NCBI GenBank assembly: GCA_038373885.1
Contig: JAWZYV010000102.1
Span: 186,001 to 250,000 of the forward strand
DNA: 64,000 nt
DNA from: Cheiracanthium punctorium
Lineage: Eukaryota > Arthropoda > Arachnida > Araneae > Cheiracanthiidae
Direction: 5' to 3'
Shown: one piece after another, positions 11,960 to 22,500 of the stretch
How the letters are laid out: each line of letters starts with the position of its first letter
How positions within the stretch are numbered: the stretch's first letter is position 1
Translations under genes and position numbers: made by a program
The notes under the pieces: model-generated
The model's input: the letters and a program-made list of their open reading frames with translations, nothing else
The model's database searches: none
Told to the model about the DNA's origin: nothing

Positions 11960-13060
11960 AACAGATATAGCAAAGTGGATATCGCATTATATTGTGTCCA
12001 ATAATCATGCATACCGAATTGCAAGGCAATCGTTTGTACGGTGCAGAAGGCCATGCGGCGTAGCGCAATCTAGTGGCGAGTTTTAGCAAAACGGATACGG
12101 CGAAAATATTTTTCGCATTCAGATATCGATGTATACGAATTTTCATGACTATCGGCTGGACAGTCCTGAAGTTCATGTGTTGACGCGACATCTAGTGGCA
12201 AGTTATAGGAAAATGGATAGCGCCAAACTCTTCCCCGTGCTCAAATATCTAAGTATACCTATTTTCATAGCGATCATTTGCACAGTCAATAAGTGATACA
12301 CTGCACGGCCATCCAGTGGTTCAATAAAGTAATGATTTGCTACAGCGCCGTCAAGTGGCGAGTTATAGCAAAATGGATAACGCCAAAATATTCTCATTGT
12401 TCAAATAGCTATGTATACTGATTTTCATAGCGACCGTGTTCAACTATCTATGTATACCAATTTTCATAACGATCATTTGCACAGTCAAGAAGTGATACAC
12501 TGCAGGGCCATCTAGTAGTTAATTAAAGTAATGATTTGCTACAGCGCCGTCAAGTGGCGAGTTATAGCAAAATGGATAACGCCAAAATATTCTCATTGTT
12601 CAAATAGCTATGTATACTGGTTTTCATAGCGACCGTTTGAATGGTCAAGAATTTGGCCTGCTGCAGCGTCATCTAGTGGCGACTTAAAATAATAATGCAT
12701 TGCAGTGTCATCTAGTGGTGAGTAACATCAAAAGGAACGCAGTTAGAATGTATTCTTCGTGCTCAAATGTGTAAATATAAAAATTTTTATGCCGGTCGGT
12801 CGAACGGTATAGAAGTTGATGCTTTTCAGCGCCATTTAGCGGCAAGTTACAGCAAAATGGATAGTGAAAAATATTCTCCGTGTTCTAATATTCGCGTGTA
12901 CCAAATTTCATCGAAATCGGTTGGACGATATTCGCATAGCAAACGGCTAAACGGAATAGAATTCGACGTTCTGCTGCGCCACCTGGTGGCAAGTTAGAGG
13001 AAAACGGATAGCATAAAAAGCTTCTCCATGATAAAAGACTTAGGTGAACCAAATTTCATG
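11960..13060 (+). repeat. Degenerate tandem array with CTCF-like cores
   Basis: About eight to ten units share the order: GCGCCATCTAGTGGCGAG, TTATAGCAAAATGGATA, CGCCAAAATATTC, CAAATAGCTATGTATAC and ATTTTCATAGCGATC. Cores lie near 12067, 12185, 12308, 12346, 12505, 12545, 12666, 12704, 12826 and 12976. The core resembles the insect and vertebrate CTCF core (GCGCC-CCT-GTGG). One pair of units (starting about 12345 and 12544) is almost identical, showing a recent 199-bp duplication. Confidence 0.7.
12345..12742 (+). repeat. 199-bp recent duplication inside the array
   Basis: The phrase from GCGCCGTCAAGTGGCGAG through TATGTATACTG occurs twice, 199 bp apart, with almost no differences. The neighbouring units are strongly diverged. 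Confidence 0.65.
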
Positions 13061-13579
13061 GTGCAACGGTGCTCTACGGTGCTGGAGTTTTTCAACCTCA
13101 TACACTCATACCAACATTCATTTTTATCTATAACCAGTGTCATTATATATCCCAGTCTCAAATAAAATCCAGTTTCAAATCTAAGCCTCGCCAAAGTGCC
13201 AACATACGCCATTTTGCAAGCGTTTTTTCAGGAAATCATTCGAAGCATTGACTTAGCAGCAATAATATACTGGAAATGGTTCGACCGCGAAAAAGTAAAG
13301 CAAGTTGAATCCCTTAATACAGCCGAATTTTTTAAAATTATCAACTATAACGTGTTTTATTCATCATTACTCCGATGTACTAAATGAGAAGATTTCAATT
13401 TTCTGAAATTTGGCGGAATTCCCCCAACTTAAATCAATGTACTCATTTGGCGAGAATTCTGGAGATAGATCAATTGAAATCCCTTAATAACTGCATTATT
13501 TCTTCACGGATCATTAAAATTTAACGCTGTATTCTAATAAAACCTTTGCACTTGTTTTCAAAAATCTATTTCCTTAAGC
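13061..13579. other. No gene seen
   Basis: AT-rich sequence between two repeat arrays. There are short frames only. Confidence 0.4.
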
Positions 13580-13858
13580 TCTCAATAAATTGCGCCAAGC
13601 CGAAATCTGTACAAACCGCTAGAACTCACTTTCACAAAATCGGCATTTGAGCCATTTTATTTTTTCGCCAAACTAAAATAATTTACCTATTAGCCTCGGA
13701 AATCTTCAATTCTTATTGTTTTGCGTGTAAAGCTTTACATTCCTGCTCTGATTTCCCATGCACACGATATTATAATTAAAAAAAATAACCTTACGAATAT
13801 AAACTAACAAAAAAAAAAATCATTATTATTCTTTTATTTTTACTTTGAGAATTTAAAA

Positions 13859-14342
13859 CATTTTATTCGGCAAAATCGCCACACATGGCAACCACGATCC
13901 TTATTTCACACTTTTTTCACTACAGGGGTTACAATTACGGAAAGCTTTTTGCGTGAATAGCATAAAAAATCTCTTAAATTCCGGGAACGGGTGGACTTTC
14001 AAAGTTTTAAAGTGGACTACGATTTATTCTATATTATTTTACATATCTGTGCTAAATTTCAGGCCGATAGGTCCATTTTTGTGGATTTGTATACGAACGA
14101 CATTTTATTCGGCAAAATCGCCACACATGGCAACCATGATCCTTATTTCACACTTTTTTCATTACAGGGGTTACAATTACGGAAAGATTTTTGCGTGAAG
14201 AGCATAAAAAATCTCTTAAATTCCGGGAACGGGTGGACTTTCAAAGTTTTAAAGTGGACTATGAGTTATTCTATATTATTTTACATATCTGTACTAAATT
14301 TCAGGCTGATAGGTCCATTTTTGTGGATTTGTATACGAATCA
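13859..14342 (+). repeat. 242-bp tandem duplication, two copies
   Basis: CATTTTATTCGGCAAAATCG starts at 13859 and again at 14101. The two 242-bp copies differ at only a few sites, so the duplication is young relative to the element. Confidence 0.9.
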
Positions 14343-14347
14343 AATCC

Positions 14348-14386
14348 ACAAACAAACAAACAAACAAACAAACAAACAAACAAACA
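14348..14386 (+). repeat. (CAAA)n microsatellite
   Basis: About nine to ten CAAA repeats at the 3' end of the repeat unit. Confidence 0.9.
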
Positions 14387-14410
14387 GAATTTCATTTTTA
14401 TTTATAAGAT

Positions 14411-16597
14411 TAGTTCACAGCAGCTTTAATCTATTGTTACCATATTTCACAAGCTGTAGAATATGCGTCACATGTATTTTTTAAATATATTTAAATACTA
14501 TTAGTTCACAAGAGCTTTAATCTATTGTTACAATACTTCGTAAGCTACAGAATATGCAACACATGTATTTTTCTATAAATAGGTTACACTCATAAAAATT
14601 TCAGCATAGGGTTACCAGGCGAAATACTCGAAAGATGAGCCATAAAATGACATAGTCAATTAATATCGTTCTAATATGGCAATAATGAAACTAAAAAATT
14701 AGGGGGGTTCAGGGGGGGGGGTCTCCCCTTGACGAGGCTCGAACAGCCGAGATTTTATTCTATTAATTTTGTACATTTAATAATTTAGTGAATAACAAAC
14801 ACAATTTACTATAAAGAATTTAAAGAATTTACAAATTTTTAGTGCTATTGAAAATTTTTACCAGATAATTATACTAAAATTTACTGTCAAAATCAAATTT
14901 TATAGTAAGAGTGGACTCCTCCCATGAGAAAGCTATAAGCCCGTGTGTACCAAATAATAACAAGTTTCGTGCAATTGAAGCACTTTTCAACGGCTGTCAG
15001 AGCACGGGCAGACAACCCGATATTATAATCACTTTTAGACTTGGTTCGAAAATGTCAGAACTAGTTCCGAGGAAATAAATGTTAAGCAAAGTTTAAATTT
15101 CAGCAATAGAACAGCGCAACCAGTTCCAACAGAGTAACATAAAATATTTTGAGCATTTGGATAAAGGTGGAAAGGTCAATCCCCTCTTCCGGTGCGTTAA
15201 ACTTCATCAAAATTCATCTGTATCTCGCGTTACTGAATTATTTTAATTGAAACGTTGTGAACACTAGTGATTAATTTGAAACACCCTAAGAAGTTTTTAT
15301 ACGACAGTCTACAGATTGTTGTCCGTCTACAGTTGTTAATTTATCCTATTTCATGACTATTAGAATGATAAGATAGAAGTTTAAAAAAAGACCCAAAACG
15401 CTGAAAACATAAGATTACAATACAATCTGTAAAGGCTTGCATGCCAAAAGTAATTATTTTTTCGCACGCAATAACATTGATATTCAGCCACAGTTGTCAT
15501 TGCATATTTATTACCTGGAAATACAATTGAATACTTTTGTCTGGTGCAAAAGATACCTGAAACTTAAATTTTTTTGCTTCGCGTATTAAATAAAAAATAT
15601 CTTTATGGAAAAACCATTTTTCCGTTGGAGAACAAAACTTCTAAATAGAAAAATGCAAGAAAACAATTGCACGATATGCACAAATGCAAATCTAAACGAA
15701 GAAAAGTGTCCTTCAATGAAAAACAAATTCACAAATCTTAATAAGTAAAACGCAATACAAATGAAAAGTAAAATTTGAAGTGAAAGTAGAGAAAGAGAGA
15801 ATTCGCTAATCTCAAAATGAACTAAAATGCTAACAGAAAAAGACAATAACAAAAGTGGAGTTATTTGAAGACCGATTTTGCTATGGGAAAGCCATTAAAC
15901 TAAGCTGAGGCACACTCCGTGAACAGATGTTTTCGGAAAAAGGAGTTCGCATTGAAAAAATAAGATTAAAAAACAGTTTAAAAAGGTGCCACATTTAAAC
16001 AGTGTTTTATTTGCAGTTGTATAGTCGAAGGGGGACATGGGGGTTCGGGACGGCGCGGCGTCCCTCTACTTTTTTTATATGAGCTCATGCGTCTGCAAAT
16101 TTTTTTATTTTCAAGGCATACGCCGAAACTTCTTTTGAATGCATTAAAATTTTCATTTTGTGATTTTGGGTCAGAAAGGAAAAGCAAAAAGGAACGTCTT
16201 GAACTATCTATAAAGATTTTAATATTGACAACCCCTAAATGCTAAATAATGTAACTTTAGAATACACATGTCATCTTGTCAGCCTGCCAAACTGGTCAAA
16301 AAGGGTCTTCACAAATGGTTTGAAAAAAAAAAAAAAAAAAAAAAGAAAGAAGGCCACAATGTGCTGTCTCGTTTTAACAGAGGTCGTTTCAAAGGGGCAA
16401 TTTTTTTTCGAGCGGACTTCTTTAGGTAAACGGTCACCGCACCGCATGGACACGAACTGGGCCTGTTTGAACGTCGTCAACAGACGTTGAAATAATAAGC
16501 CTTCACGCACAACTCCAAATTTTCAGATAATTCAAGGTGCAACAGTAGAGATTTCTTTCATCTGTGATTTCGCACAGAGCATGAAAGAGACTGTTAA
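14411..16597. other. No gene seen; AT-rich with short repeats
   Basis: A 70-bp motif with TTCACA-GAGCTTTAATCTATTG occurs twice (about 14415 and 14505). A G-rich run lies near 14702-14721 and a poly-A run at 16322-16343. No convincing exon was seen. Confidence 0.45.
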
Positions 16598-16901
16598 CCC
16601 TTTGAAGCGAAAGCAGCTTCACATCAATAAAGAAGACCAGCTAGATAAATTGCCCAGAGCTGGAAAAGTTTAGCTGTTGCCATCGATGAAGCCGTTGTCT
16701 AACCGCAAAGTAGGCTGTATCAGAAAGCTTCTTTAGCTCTGTGGCGCAAGACGGTCCGCCATGTTGTTGGTAGTTAAATGGATCGATGGCAACGGATGTA
16801 CTTTTTCAGCGTTGGAACCATTTAACCAAACTTTTTTGCGACCAGCAGTGAAAAGCGCTGAAATAAAGGGTTTCACGGCGCAGTCAACCGGCGTCAAATG
16901 G
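16598..16901. mobile_element. piggyBac-like MITE, diverged copy
   Basis: TTAA at 16594-16597 and 16902-16905 flanks CCCTTTGAAGCG and, inverted on the right, CCATTTGACGCC. The interior contains GATGGCAACGG and a CCGCCATGTTG stretch related to the copies at 17 and 19 kb. Confidence 0.65.
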
Positions 16902-16986
16902 TTAAAGAAACTGCTCTCCTGAGGCTTTCGCATTTAACCCGTATCTGTTATTCGGTTGATATCTCCCTGTATCCCCCTTTTTTTAA

Positions 16987-17494
16987 CCCTTTAACGCGCA
17001 GTGTGCCCGCTCTGGGAACACCAAACTCTGACGTTTTGACTGTTGCCAGTCACGAAGAATAGATTTGATTTTTATAAAAATAGTTGCGGGTGACATAGCT
17101 CCACGAGAATCCTTTACTTTTTAGCACGTCGTTTTCCGTAAAAAAATGGTCACGATTCTTTTGAACAGCACTGACATCTGCTGAAAAATGGAAGAATGCG
17201 AGAACGGCTGGATAGATTGCCCAATTCTGAAAAAAGGGCAGCCGTTGCCATCGCTCGACTTAACTACCAGCAAGATGGCGGACGATCGAAAAGTTCATCG
17301 CGTGCCACAGATCAAGAGACCCTTTTTTTGACGGCCAATGCTGAAAAAAGGGCAGCCGTTGCCATCGCTCGACTTAACTACCAGCAAGATGGCGGACGAT
17401 CGAAACGTTCATCGCGTGCCACAGATCTAGAGACCCTTTTTTTGACGACAGCTGGCTGCTTCAGCAATGGGAAAGGGTTGCTCCTCAAAGGGTT
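16987..17494 (+). mobile_element. piggyBac-like MITE with internal 114-bp duplication
   Basis: TTAA at 16983-16986 then CCCTTTAACGCGCAGTGTG; the right end is CAAAGGGTT followed by TTAA at 17495-17498. The interior matches the inverted copy at 19.2-19.5 kb and the one at 38.0 kb. The 100-codon open frame at 17196-17498 is a by-product of a duplication of 114 bp (38 codons), not evidence of a gene. Confidence 0.75.
17227..17454 (+). repeat. 114-bp tandem duplication
   Basis: CTGAAAAAAGGGCAGCCGTT starts at 17227 and 17341. The two copies are nearly identical through CCCTTTTTTTGACG. Confidence 0.9.
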
Positions 17495-17808
17495 TTAAAA
17501 AAGTATCTAAGCTTATAAAGATACCGATGTTTCAAAATGAACGCGATTTTCTTCTTTTTTAATTTCCTCTCTTTAGTTTTGAGCCAGCAACAAAAATAAA
17601 CGATCCTCTTCCACCCTTGAAAATCATCTCATGAATATCTTCCAGCCTCGCCTCTGGTGGAGGCAGTTCAAGGACAAGAAACCCTTCCTCTTTCTTCTCT
17701 ACAGAACCTGATCTTTTTCTTTTTCTTCTTCTTCACTCTCTCTGTGCGTAAGCTCGTAAGAGCACCAAAAATACCGAAGCTAATATTCAAATGAGCGGCC
17801 GTTATTAC

Positions 17809-18018
17809 TTTATTTCCTATGCTCATCCATAAAAATTACCCAATTATAACTTTATTTCTTATGCCCATCCATAAAAATTACCCAATTATAACTTTATTTC
17901 CTATGCTCATCCATAAAAATTACCCAATTATAACTTTATTTCTTATGCCCATCCATAAAAATTACCCAATTATAACTTTATTTCCTATGCTCATCCATAA
18001 AATTTACCCCATTATTAC
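17809..18018 (+). repeat. 42-bp minisatellite, about five units
   Basis: Units TTTATTTCCTATGCTCATCC + ATAAAAATTACCCAATTATAAC alternate between CCTATGCTC and CTTATGCCC, giving an 84-bp higher-order period. 42 is divisible by 3, so the array is open as a 14-residue repeat. It has no sign of being a gene. Confidence 0.9.
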
Positions 18019-18524
18019 TATTGGCAGAATTTTCTTCGCGTACTTTTTGAACTGAAGTAGTTAGCAATTAGTTTAAATACGCAGTATTGGTGTATACGGT
18101 GTATTAAATACGCAGCTTCCAGCCGATATCTTGTTTAACTCAAGTATGTCTCCATAGACAAGCAACAAATTTACTTGGCAATTAAACAGTTCTATTCAAA
18201 AAGCGATTTTTACTTTTTTAACAAGAATGATTTAAAAAAGAAAACATTCAAAGTAACATTAATTAACAAATTAATAATTTCACTGAATAACAACTGGGTT
18301 CGGCAATTCCTCACAGATATCGCCAAGCAGGGTTCAGTTTTAGGAACTTACTTTTTTACCGCCAAACTTGGCGATAAGTCTCCAAGTGCTGAAGTACTTG
18401 GTACAAAGTACTGAACCAAGTAGAAGTACAAAGTACTGAACCATTTTGCGATTTAATTTAAATTTAAAAAAATTATTATTAATTAAAATAATAATAAAAA
18501 TTATAATTAATTAAAATTTTGCTT

Positions 18525-18550
18525 AAAGGTTGCTGGTATCAGCAACCTTT
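18525..18550. other. Short perfect hairpin
   Basis: AAAGGTTGCTG, loop GTAT, CAGCAACCTTT: an 11-bp perfect stem in very AT-rich surroundings. No Helitron-type CTRR follows at the usual distance. Confidence 0.6.
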
Positions 18551-18609
18551 TAGGCAATGGTTTAAAAACATGTTTTTCCCGATTTTTTGAATGATAATAT
18601 CATCAGAAC

Positions 18610-19170
18610 GGCCGCCCGGGTTGTGTAGTGGTTAGGTTAGACATCCATCCTAGCACACCACGGGTCCGGATTCGTTTCCCGGTACGGGATTGGGTGTAAT
18701 TTCGTCTGTCTCTTCATAGGTGGCAACTCTGGTCCACCTATTATTTCCATAATAAAGAGACCAGTAATTCCGTCTTTGGTAGTGGCCAGTGGCGCACACA
18801 GAATTTTCTCTTGGATGGGTCTGGCCCATGAAGCTTGGAGCCAGCCACCTGAAAAAACACTGAACATTTTTTTTTTTCTCTCGTGACCACATTTGATAAA
18901 GATTCCTGGCACTTCAATATAATTGTATGTTTTTGAATTCAGTTTTTGTTAACAGCTAATGCTATGTTTTGCTTCCAGCAAAAAATAAGAATCTTATATT
19001 AAAATATATTAAAATATTGTCTTATATTAAAATATCGAAAACTGCACAATGATTTAAAGAAGCAAAGTTTATAACTACTTTGGGTGGGGTGCAGACCCCT
19101 GGACCCCTCCTTAGTGTGTGCCACTACTAGTGACCAATACCTATAAACGGCAAGTGCCCACCATTAGAAA
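18610..19170 (+). mobile_element. tRNA-derived SINE, split by an hAT insertion
   Basis: The head GGCCGCCCGGGTTGTGTAGTGGTTAG holds a box A-like TAGTGGTTAG and a damaged box B (GGATTCGTTTCC). The body (GGTGTAATTTCGTCTGTC, ATAATAAAGAG-CCAGTAATT) matches the minus-strand copy at 63.66-63.88 kb. The tail CCTATAAACGGCAAGTGCCC resumes at about 19142, after the inserted element. Confidence 0.8.
18792..19127. mobile_element. hAT MITE inserted in the SINE
   Basis: The ends CAGTGGCGCACACAG and, inverted, TAGTGGCACACACTA lie between GTAGTGGC and CTAGTGAC, an 8-bp target duplication with 2 differences. Aligning to the 63.7 kb SINE shows that exactly this block is extra. There is no open frame. Confidence 0.7.
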
Positions 19171-19179
19171 AAAATCAGG

Positions 19180-19542
19180 CACAGCCAGCTGTCGTCAAAA
19201 AAAGGGTCTCTAGATCTGTGGCACGCGATGAACGTTTCGATCGTCCGCCATCTTGCTGGTAGTTAAGTCGAGCGATAGTAACGGCTGCCCTTTTTTCAGC
19301 ACTGGGCAATCTATCCAGCTGTTCTCGCATTCTTCCATTTTTCAGCAGATGTCAGTGCTGTTAAAAATAATCGTGACAATTTTTTTTTTACGGGAAATGA
19401 CGTGGTAAAAAGCAAAGGATTCTCTTAGAGCTATGTCACCCGCAACTATTTTTATAGAAATCAAATCTATTCTTCGTGACTAACAACAGTCAAAACGTCA
19501 GAGTTTGGTGTTCCCAGAGCGGGAATACTGCGCGTTAAAGGG
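19180..19542 (-). mobile_element. piggyBac-like MITE, inverted copy
   Basis: Reverse complement of the 17.0-17.5 kb element with a single copy of its 114-bp unit. The right end CGCGTTAAAGGGTT is followed by TTGA, a decayed TTAA. The left end lacks its terminus. Confidence 0.75.
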
Positions 19543-19555
19543 TTGACATGGGAAC

Positions 19556-19625
19556 ATTGATCACTTATCTCTAATGGATAAAGAACTAAAGCCTGTAATC
19601 TCTTTTTTAGGACACCCCGTATACG
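19556..19625 (+). repeat. Mariner-like terminal fragment
   Basis: ATCTCTAATGGATAAAGAAC through GGACACCCCGTATA resembles 46.66-46.73 kb. The ACACCC-GTATA end is typical of mariner-type termini. Confidence 0.4.
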
Positions 19626-20133
19626 GTTGGGCATAGTATCTTCTCTTTTTTGAAGTCGGTAATAAAATTTTATTCTGGACGATGCATGTTAATTTTAATA
19701 AGTTTAATTACACCAGCATTTCAAAGGATAACCCTGAGTGTAAATGCCAGAGAATAGGGAGTTGATAATAGGGAGTAGCGAGAGGCAAGCATTTGCAGTT
19801 TTCTTATGCGAGAGACAACAGCAACTTTTCTCGTCTCGCAACCATATTTACCAGACTGTAGTACAGCAGTCAAAAGATATCGTTAAATCTCTGAAAAAAA
19901 AAATAAGGGGCAGAACGTAGACGGTCAGATAGACAGATCAAAATCATAAACAGAAAAGATAAATCATTCTAAATGCATCGATTATAAAACCCTTTCCAAC
20001 TCAACAGTCTTTTTTTTTTTTTTTTAAACGGACGTATCGTCGTCAAATTTTGGGGATAACCTCAAAATGTATTTAATAATTAATGTAAGTTTGCGAAACC
20101 CTGGAAAGAACTTTAAATGTTACTACCCTCGTT

Positions 20134-20313
20134 CAGGGGCGTATCAAGAATTTTTTTTTTCATGGCGGGGGGTTACGACTACTGCAACTCAATATATACA
20201 TACATGTGTGTGATGAGGGAGTGAAGAATATACATTTTGTATCGCAAAAAATTCCTCATGGGGGGGGGTTATGACCCCCCTAACCTTCCCCCCCTCCCTT
20301 GGCTACGCCCCTG
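20134..20313. mobile_element. hAT MITE, CAGGGGCGTAGCCA family
   Basis: The left CAGGGGCGTATCAAG and right inverted CAGGGGCGTAGCCAAGG ends lie between perfect 8-bp duplications, CCCTCGTT at 20126-20133 and 20314-20321. A relative in the opposite orientation lies at 45.36 kb. C/G homopolymers flank the centre. Confidence 0.92.
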
Positions 20314-20394
20314 CCCTCGTTTGATAAAAGAGTAAGCTGTTCTAATCATTTACTTATTGTACTGCGCTTGAAATCTACGACTGTCACGGTACTT

Positions 20395-20600
20395 CCTAAT
20401 AGACCGTAATGTATTGGAATTCTTTTGTGTGCTCCTGTAAAAGAACTATAAATGCTACAAAAATCATTTTCAACAGGTTACATATTTGATACACTGTATC
20501 GAAATAATATATATATTAAATTAGATTACGGACGGACATACAGACAATCCAAAAAAATGTAAAAACTTTTCAACTTCGTTAGAAAGTATTAAAAAAATAA
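20395..20600 (+). repeat. Dispersed repeat R1 (GGACGGACA family), copy 1
   Basis: AATGTATTGGAATTCTTTTG, AACTATAAATGCTACA, GGACGGACATACAGACAATC and AACTTTTCAACTTCGTTAG occur in this order. The same order occurs at 28.3-28.7 and 30.1-30.3 kb and, inverted, at 57.1-57.5 kb. Confidence 0.65.
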
Positions 20601-20887
20601 TAATAGCAAAAAAAATTTCAGAGACTTTTCGCTTTGATTTACGTACAGACCAAAAGAAAGTTTTACCTCAGCAAATATTCTCTGTTATTGCGTATAGCAA
20701 ATTTTGTCTTAAGAGTGCAATTCAAACAGGACACCTTGAGAGTTCTATCGTGATCCTATCTTTTTACTTAATGTTCAATTCAGTATGAAAACTCTTTTAT
20801 TTTTTAAAGAATTATCAGTGCATGAGTTACAAAGAAATACGAGCCCCTTAATGTTAAAAGAAATGATAAACTAAAGCTACATGTACT

Positions 20888-21200
20888 CAGGGCCTTTGCT
20901 AGAGGGGGGTGGTTAGGGGGGGGGAGTCTTCCCCTCCCCCAACACTCGCAAAATTCTATTGAACTTGGCAAAATTAGATATCTAGTTGGCAAACTTGGTA
21001 AAAAAAAATTAACGAAAACTATAATTTACTTTCTATTTCTGGTACACCTGACAAAATTATGCGAACCCAGTTGGCAAAAGCAAAAAGTTGGTAATATAGT
21101 TGATAAAAAAATAAATAAGTTTGTAAAAACCGATATTTTACTTGGCACGTTATCGACATCTCCCCCCCCCCCCCATAAAATATTCTTAGCCGTGGCTCTG
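20888..21200. mobile_element. hAT MITE (CAGGGCCTTTGCTAG ends)
   Basis: CAGGGCCTTTGCTAGAGG on the left and, inverted, CAGAGCCACGGCTAAG on the right. The flanks CATGTACT and CATGTATT are an 8-bp duplication with one difference. TTGGCAAA motifs recur inside. Confidence 0.8.
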
Positions 21201-21208
21201 CATGTATT

Positions 21209-21990
21209 AGTTTTTCCTTGGCAGAAAATCTGATTGTTTGATTGATTATTCCATTGCTTTTTGACAAATATTACCTACTACGATGAAATTAGCAATATTC
21301 GATGAAATTGTATGTACAAAAAGAAATGAAGCTGTACTGTAAAATGTATACCCTCCTTTGCACATCGTTGTATACCTTCGAGTATGAGCATTTGTATATG
21401 TGAACATCGTAGCCAAACATCACGATAAATTTAATTACTATCGAAGAGTGTGGTTTTTCTGTACAACTTGTGTGAAATCTGCGAGTTTTTTTTTTTTTTT
21501 TTTTTTTTTTCTGAATAACAATTTACACATAAACTAACCATAATACAATTATTACATAATTATGTAAATTAAGAATGCCACAGTGAAATTTACTGAAACA
21601 TTACTGAAAATAACTAGTTTTAAAAGCTTTAATCAGTGTTAATGGTACCCAAACTAAACAAATGCCAACCAGCACATTAGAATGATGCATAATTAGGATT
21701 ATGCAGATTTAGCTTTATTACTGCAGTGGCACCGTTATGGTTACTATCGGCAACATTTTTTCACATTCAAGCATCATAATACCAGAAAATAAAATAAATC
21801 TTATCAAAATGAAGTAGATAATTTATTCTATCTTACTTGTAGCCGTGAATTAAGTTTTTATCCTTATAACCTTATGAATAGTACAGCTCCGTGCTTGTAA
21901 CTTGCAAATTCACAATTATTCAGATTATAAGTAGCTTATTTTAGCAATCAAAATATCGTCTGCTGGGAATTAAATGGGATCACTATTTCC
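21209..21990. other. No gene seen; AT-rich
   Basis: Contains a poly-T run of about 24 at 21487-21510. Nothing coding was seen. Confidence 0.45.
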
Positions 21991-21999
21991 AAACTAGAA

Positions 22000-22165
22000 G
22001 ACAAAGCCCGCTGTGGAGGCAATTACAACGGGCTCTAGAAAAAAAACATTTGACGAAAGCATGTGTGTACACACAATATATTTGATCATCGTCCACCTAA
22101 AATAAATAATTTTGTATTCAGTTTTTATTATAGACTCAAATCGAATATCATGCTCTTATGGTAAC
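22000..22165 (+). repeat. Dispersed repeat R2 with CCCGTTGT stem-loop, copy 1
   Basis: CCCGCTGTGGAGGCAATTAC + AACGGGC, then ACATTTGACGAAAGCATGTG and CCACCTAAAATAAATAA. The same block lies at 28.98-29.15 kb and, inverted, at 59.6-59.7 kb. The conserved core can fold as CCCGTTGT/ACAACGGG. Confidence 0.7.
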
Positions 22166-22500
22166 GCACGGAAACTGTTCGCATTAGAATGATTTCGTTT
22201 TGTGTAACCCCTCTTATATCAATGCTTCAAGCAGACGATTATTTTAATGAAAAAAAAAAAAATTAAACTATGTACTAGCAACCGATTAAAAATGTGACAT
22301 TTAAAACAAAATTATTTCGGTGAAAATAAAGGCATATTCGAAATAATGAGTGTTTTTATGTTACTGTTGTGCTGCTGTCGCTTTTGTACGGTAAATCAGC
22401 GCCATCTATCGACACCTGCATAAAAATCACGAAAAAAAGTTTTGTTTTTCGGGGGAGGGGGAGGTGAAAAGATGGTCTATATGTTAGCTTATGGTAAAGC

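Larger units (their letters stand above)
13580..14410 (+). repeat. Dispersed repeat, copy B, with internal duplication
   Basis: The 5' part (TGCGCCAAGC, then TTCCTGCTCTGATTTCCCAT and GCACACGAT) matches 49.88-50.06 kb. The 3' part is duplicated (see 13859-14342). A (CAAA)n tract and a TTTATTTATAAGATT tail follow, a typical end for this repeat group. Longer frames here (up to 138 codons) arise from the duplication and look non-coding. Confidence 0.7.

Noticed and set aside
14191..14484. Open frames of 97-138 codons at 13.95-14.48 kb
   Set aside because: They come from a 242-bp duplication in a dispersed repeat and a (CAAA)n run (NKQTNKQT peptide); no protein signature.
17801..18020. CRISPR array
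   Set aside because: The 42-bp units have no spacers; this is a minisatellite in a eukaryotic genome.
18525..18550. Rho-independent terminator
   Set aside because: Eukaryotic context and no T-run; just a hairpin.
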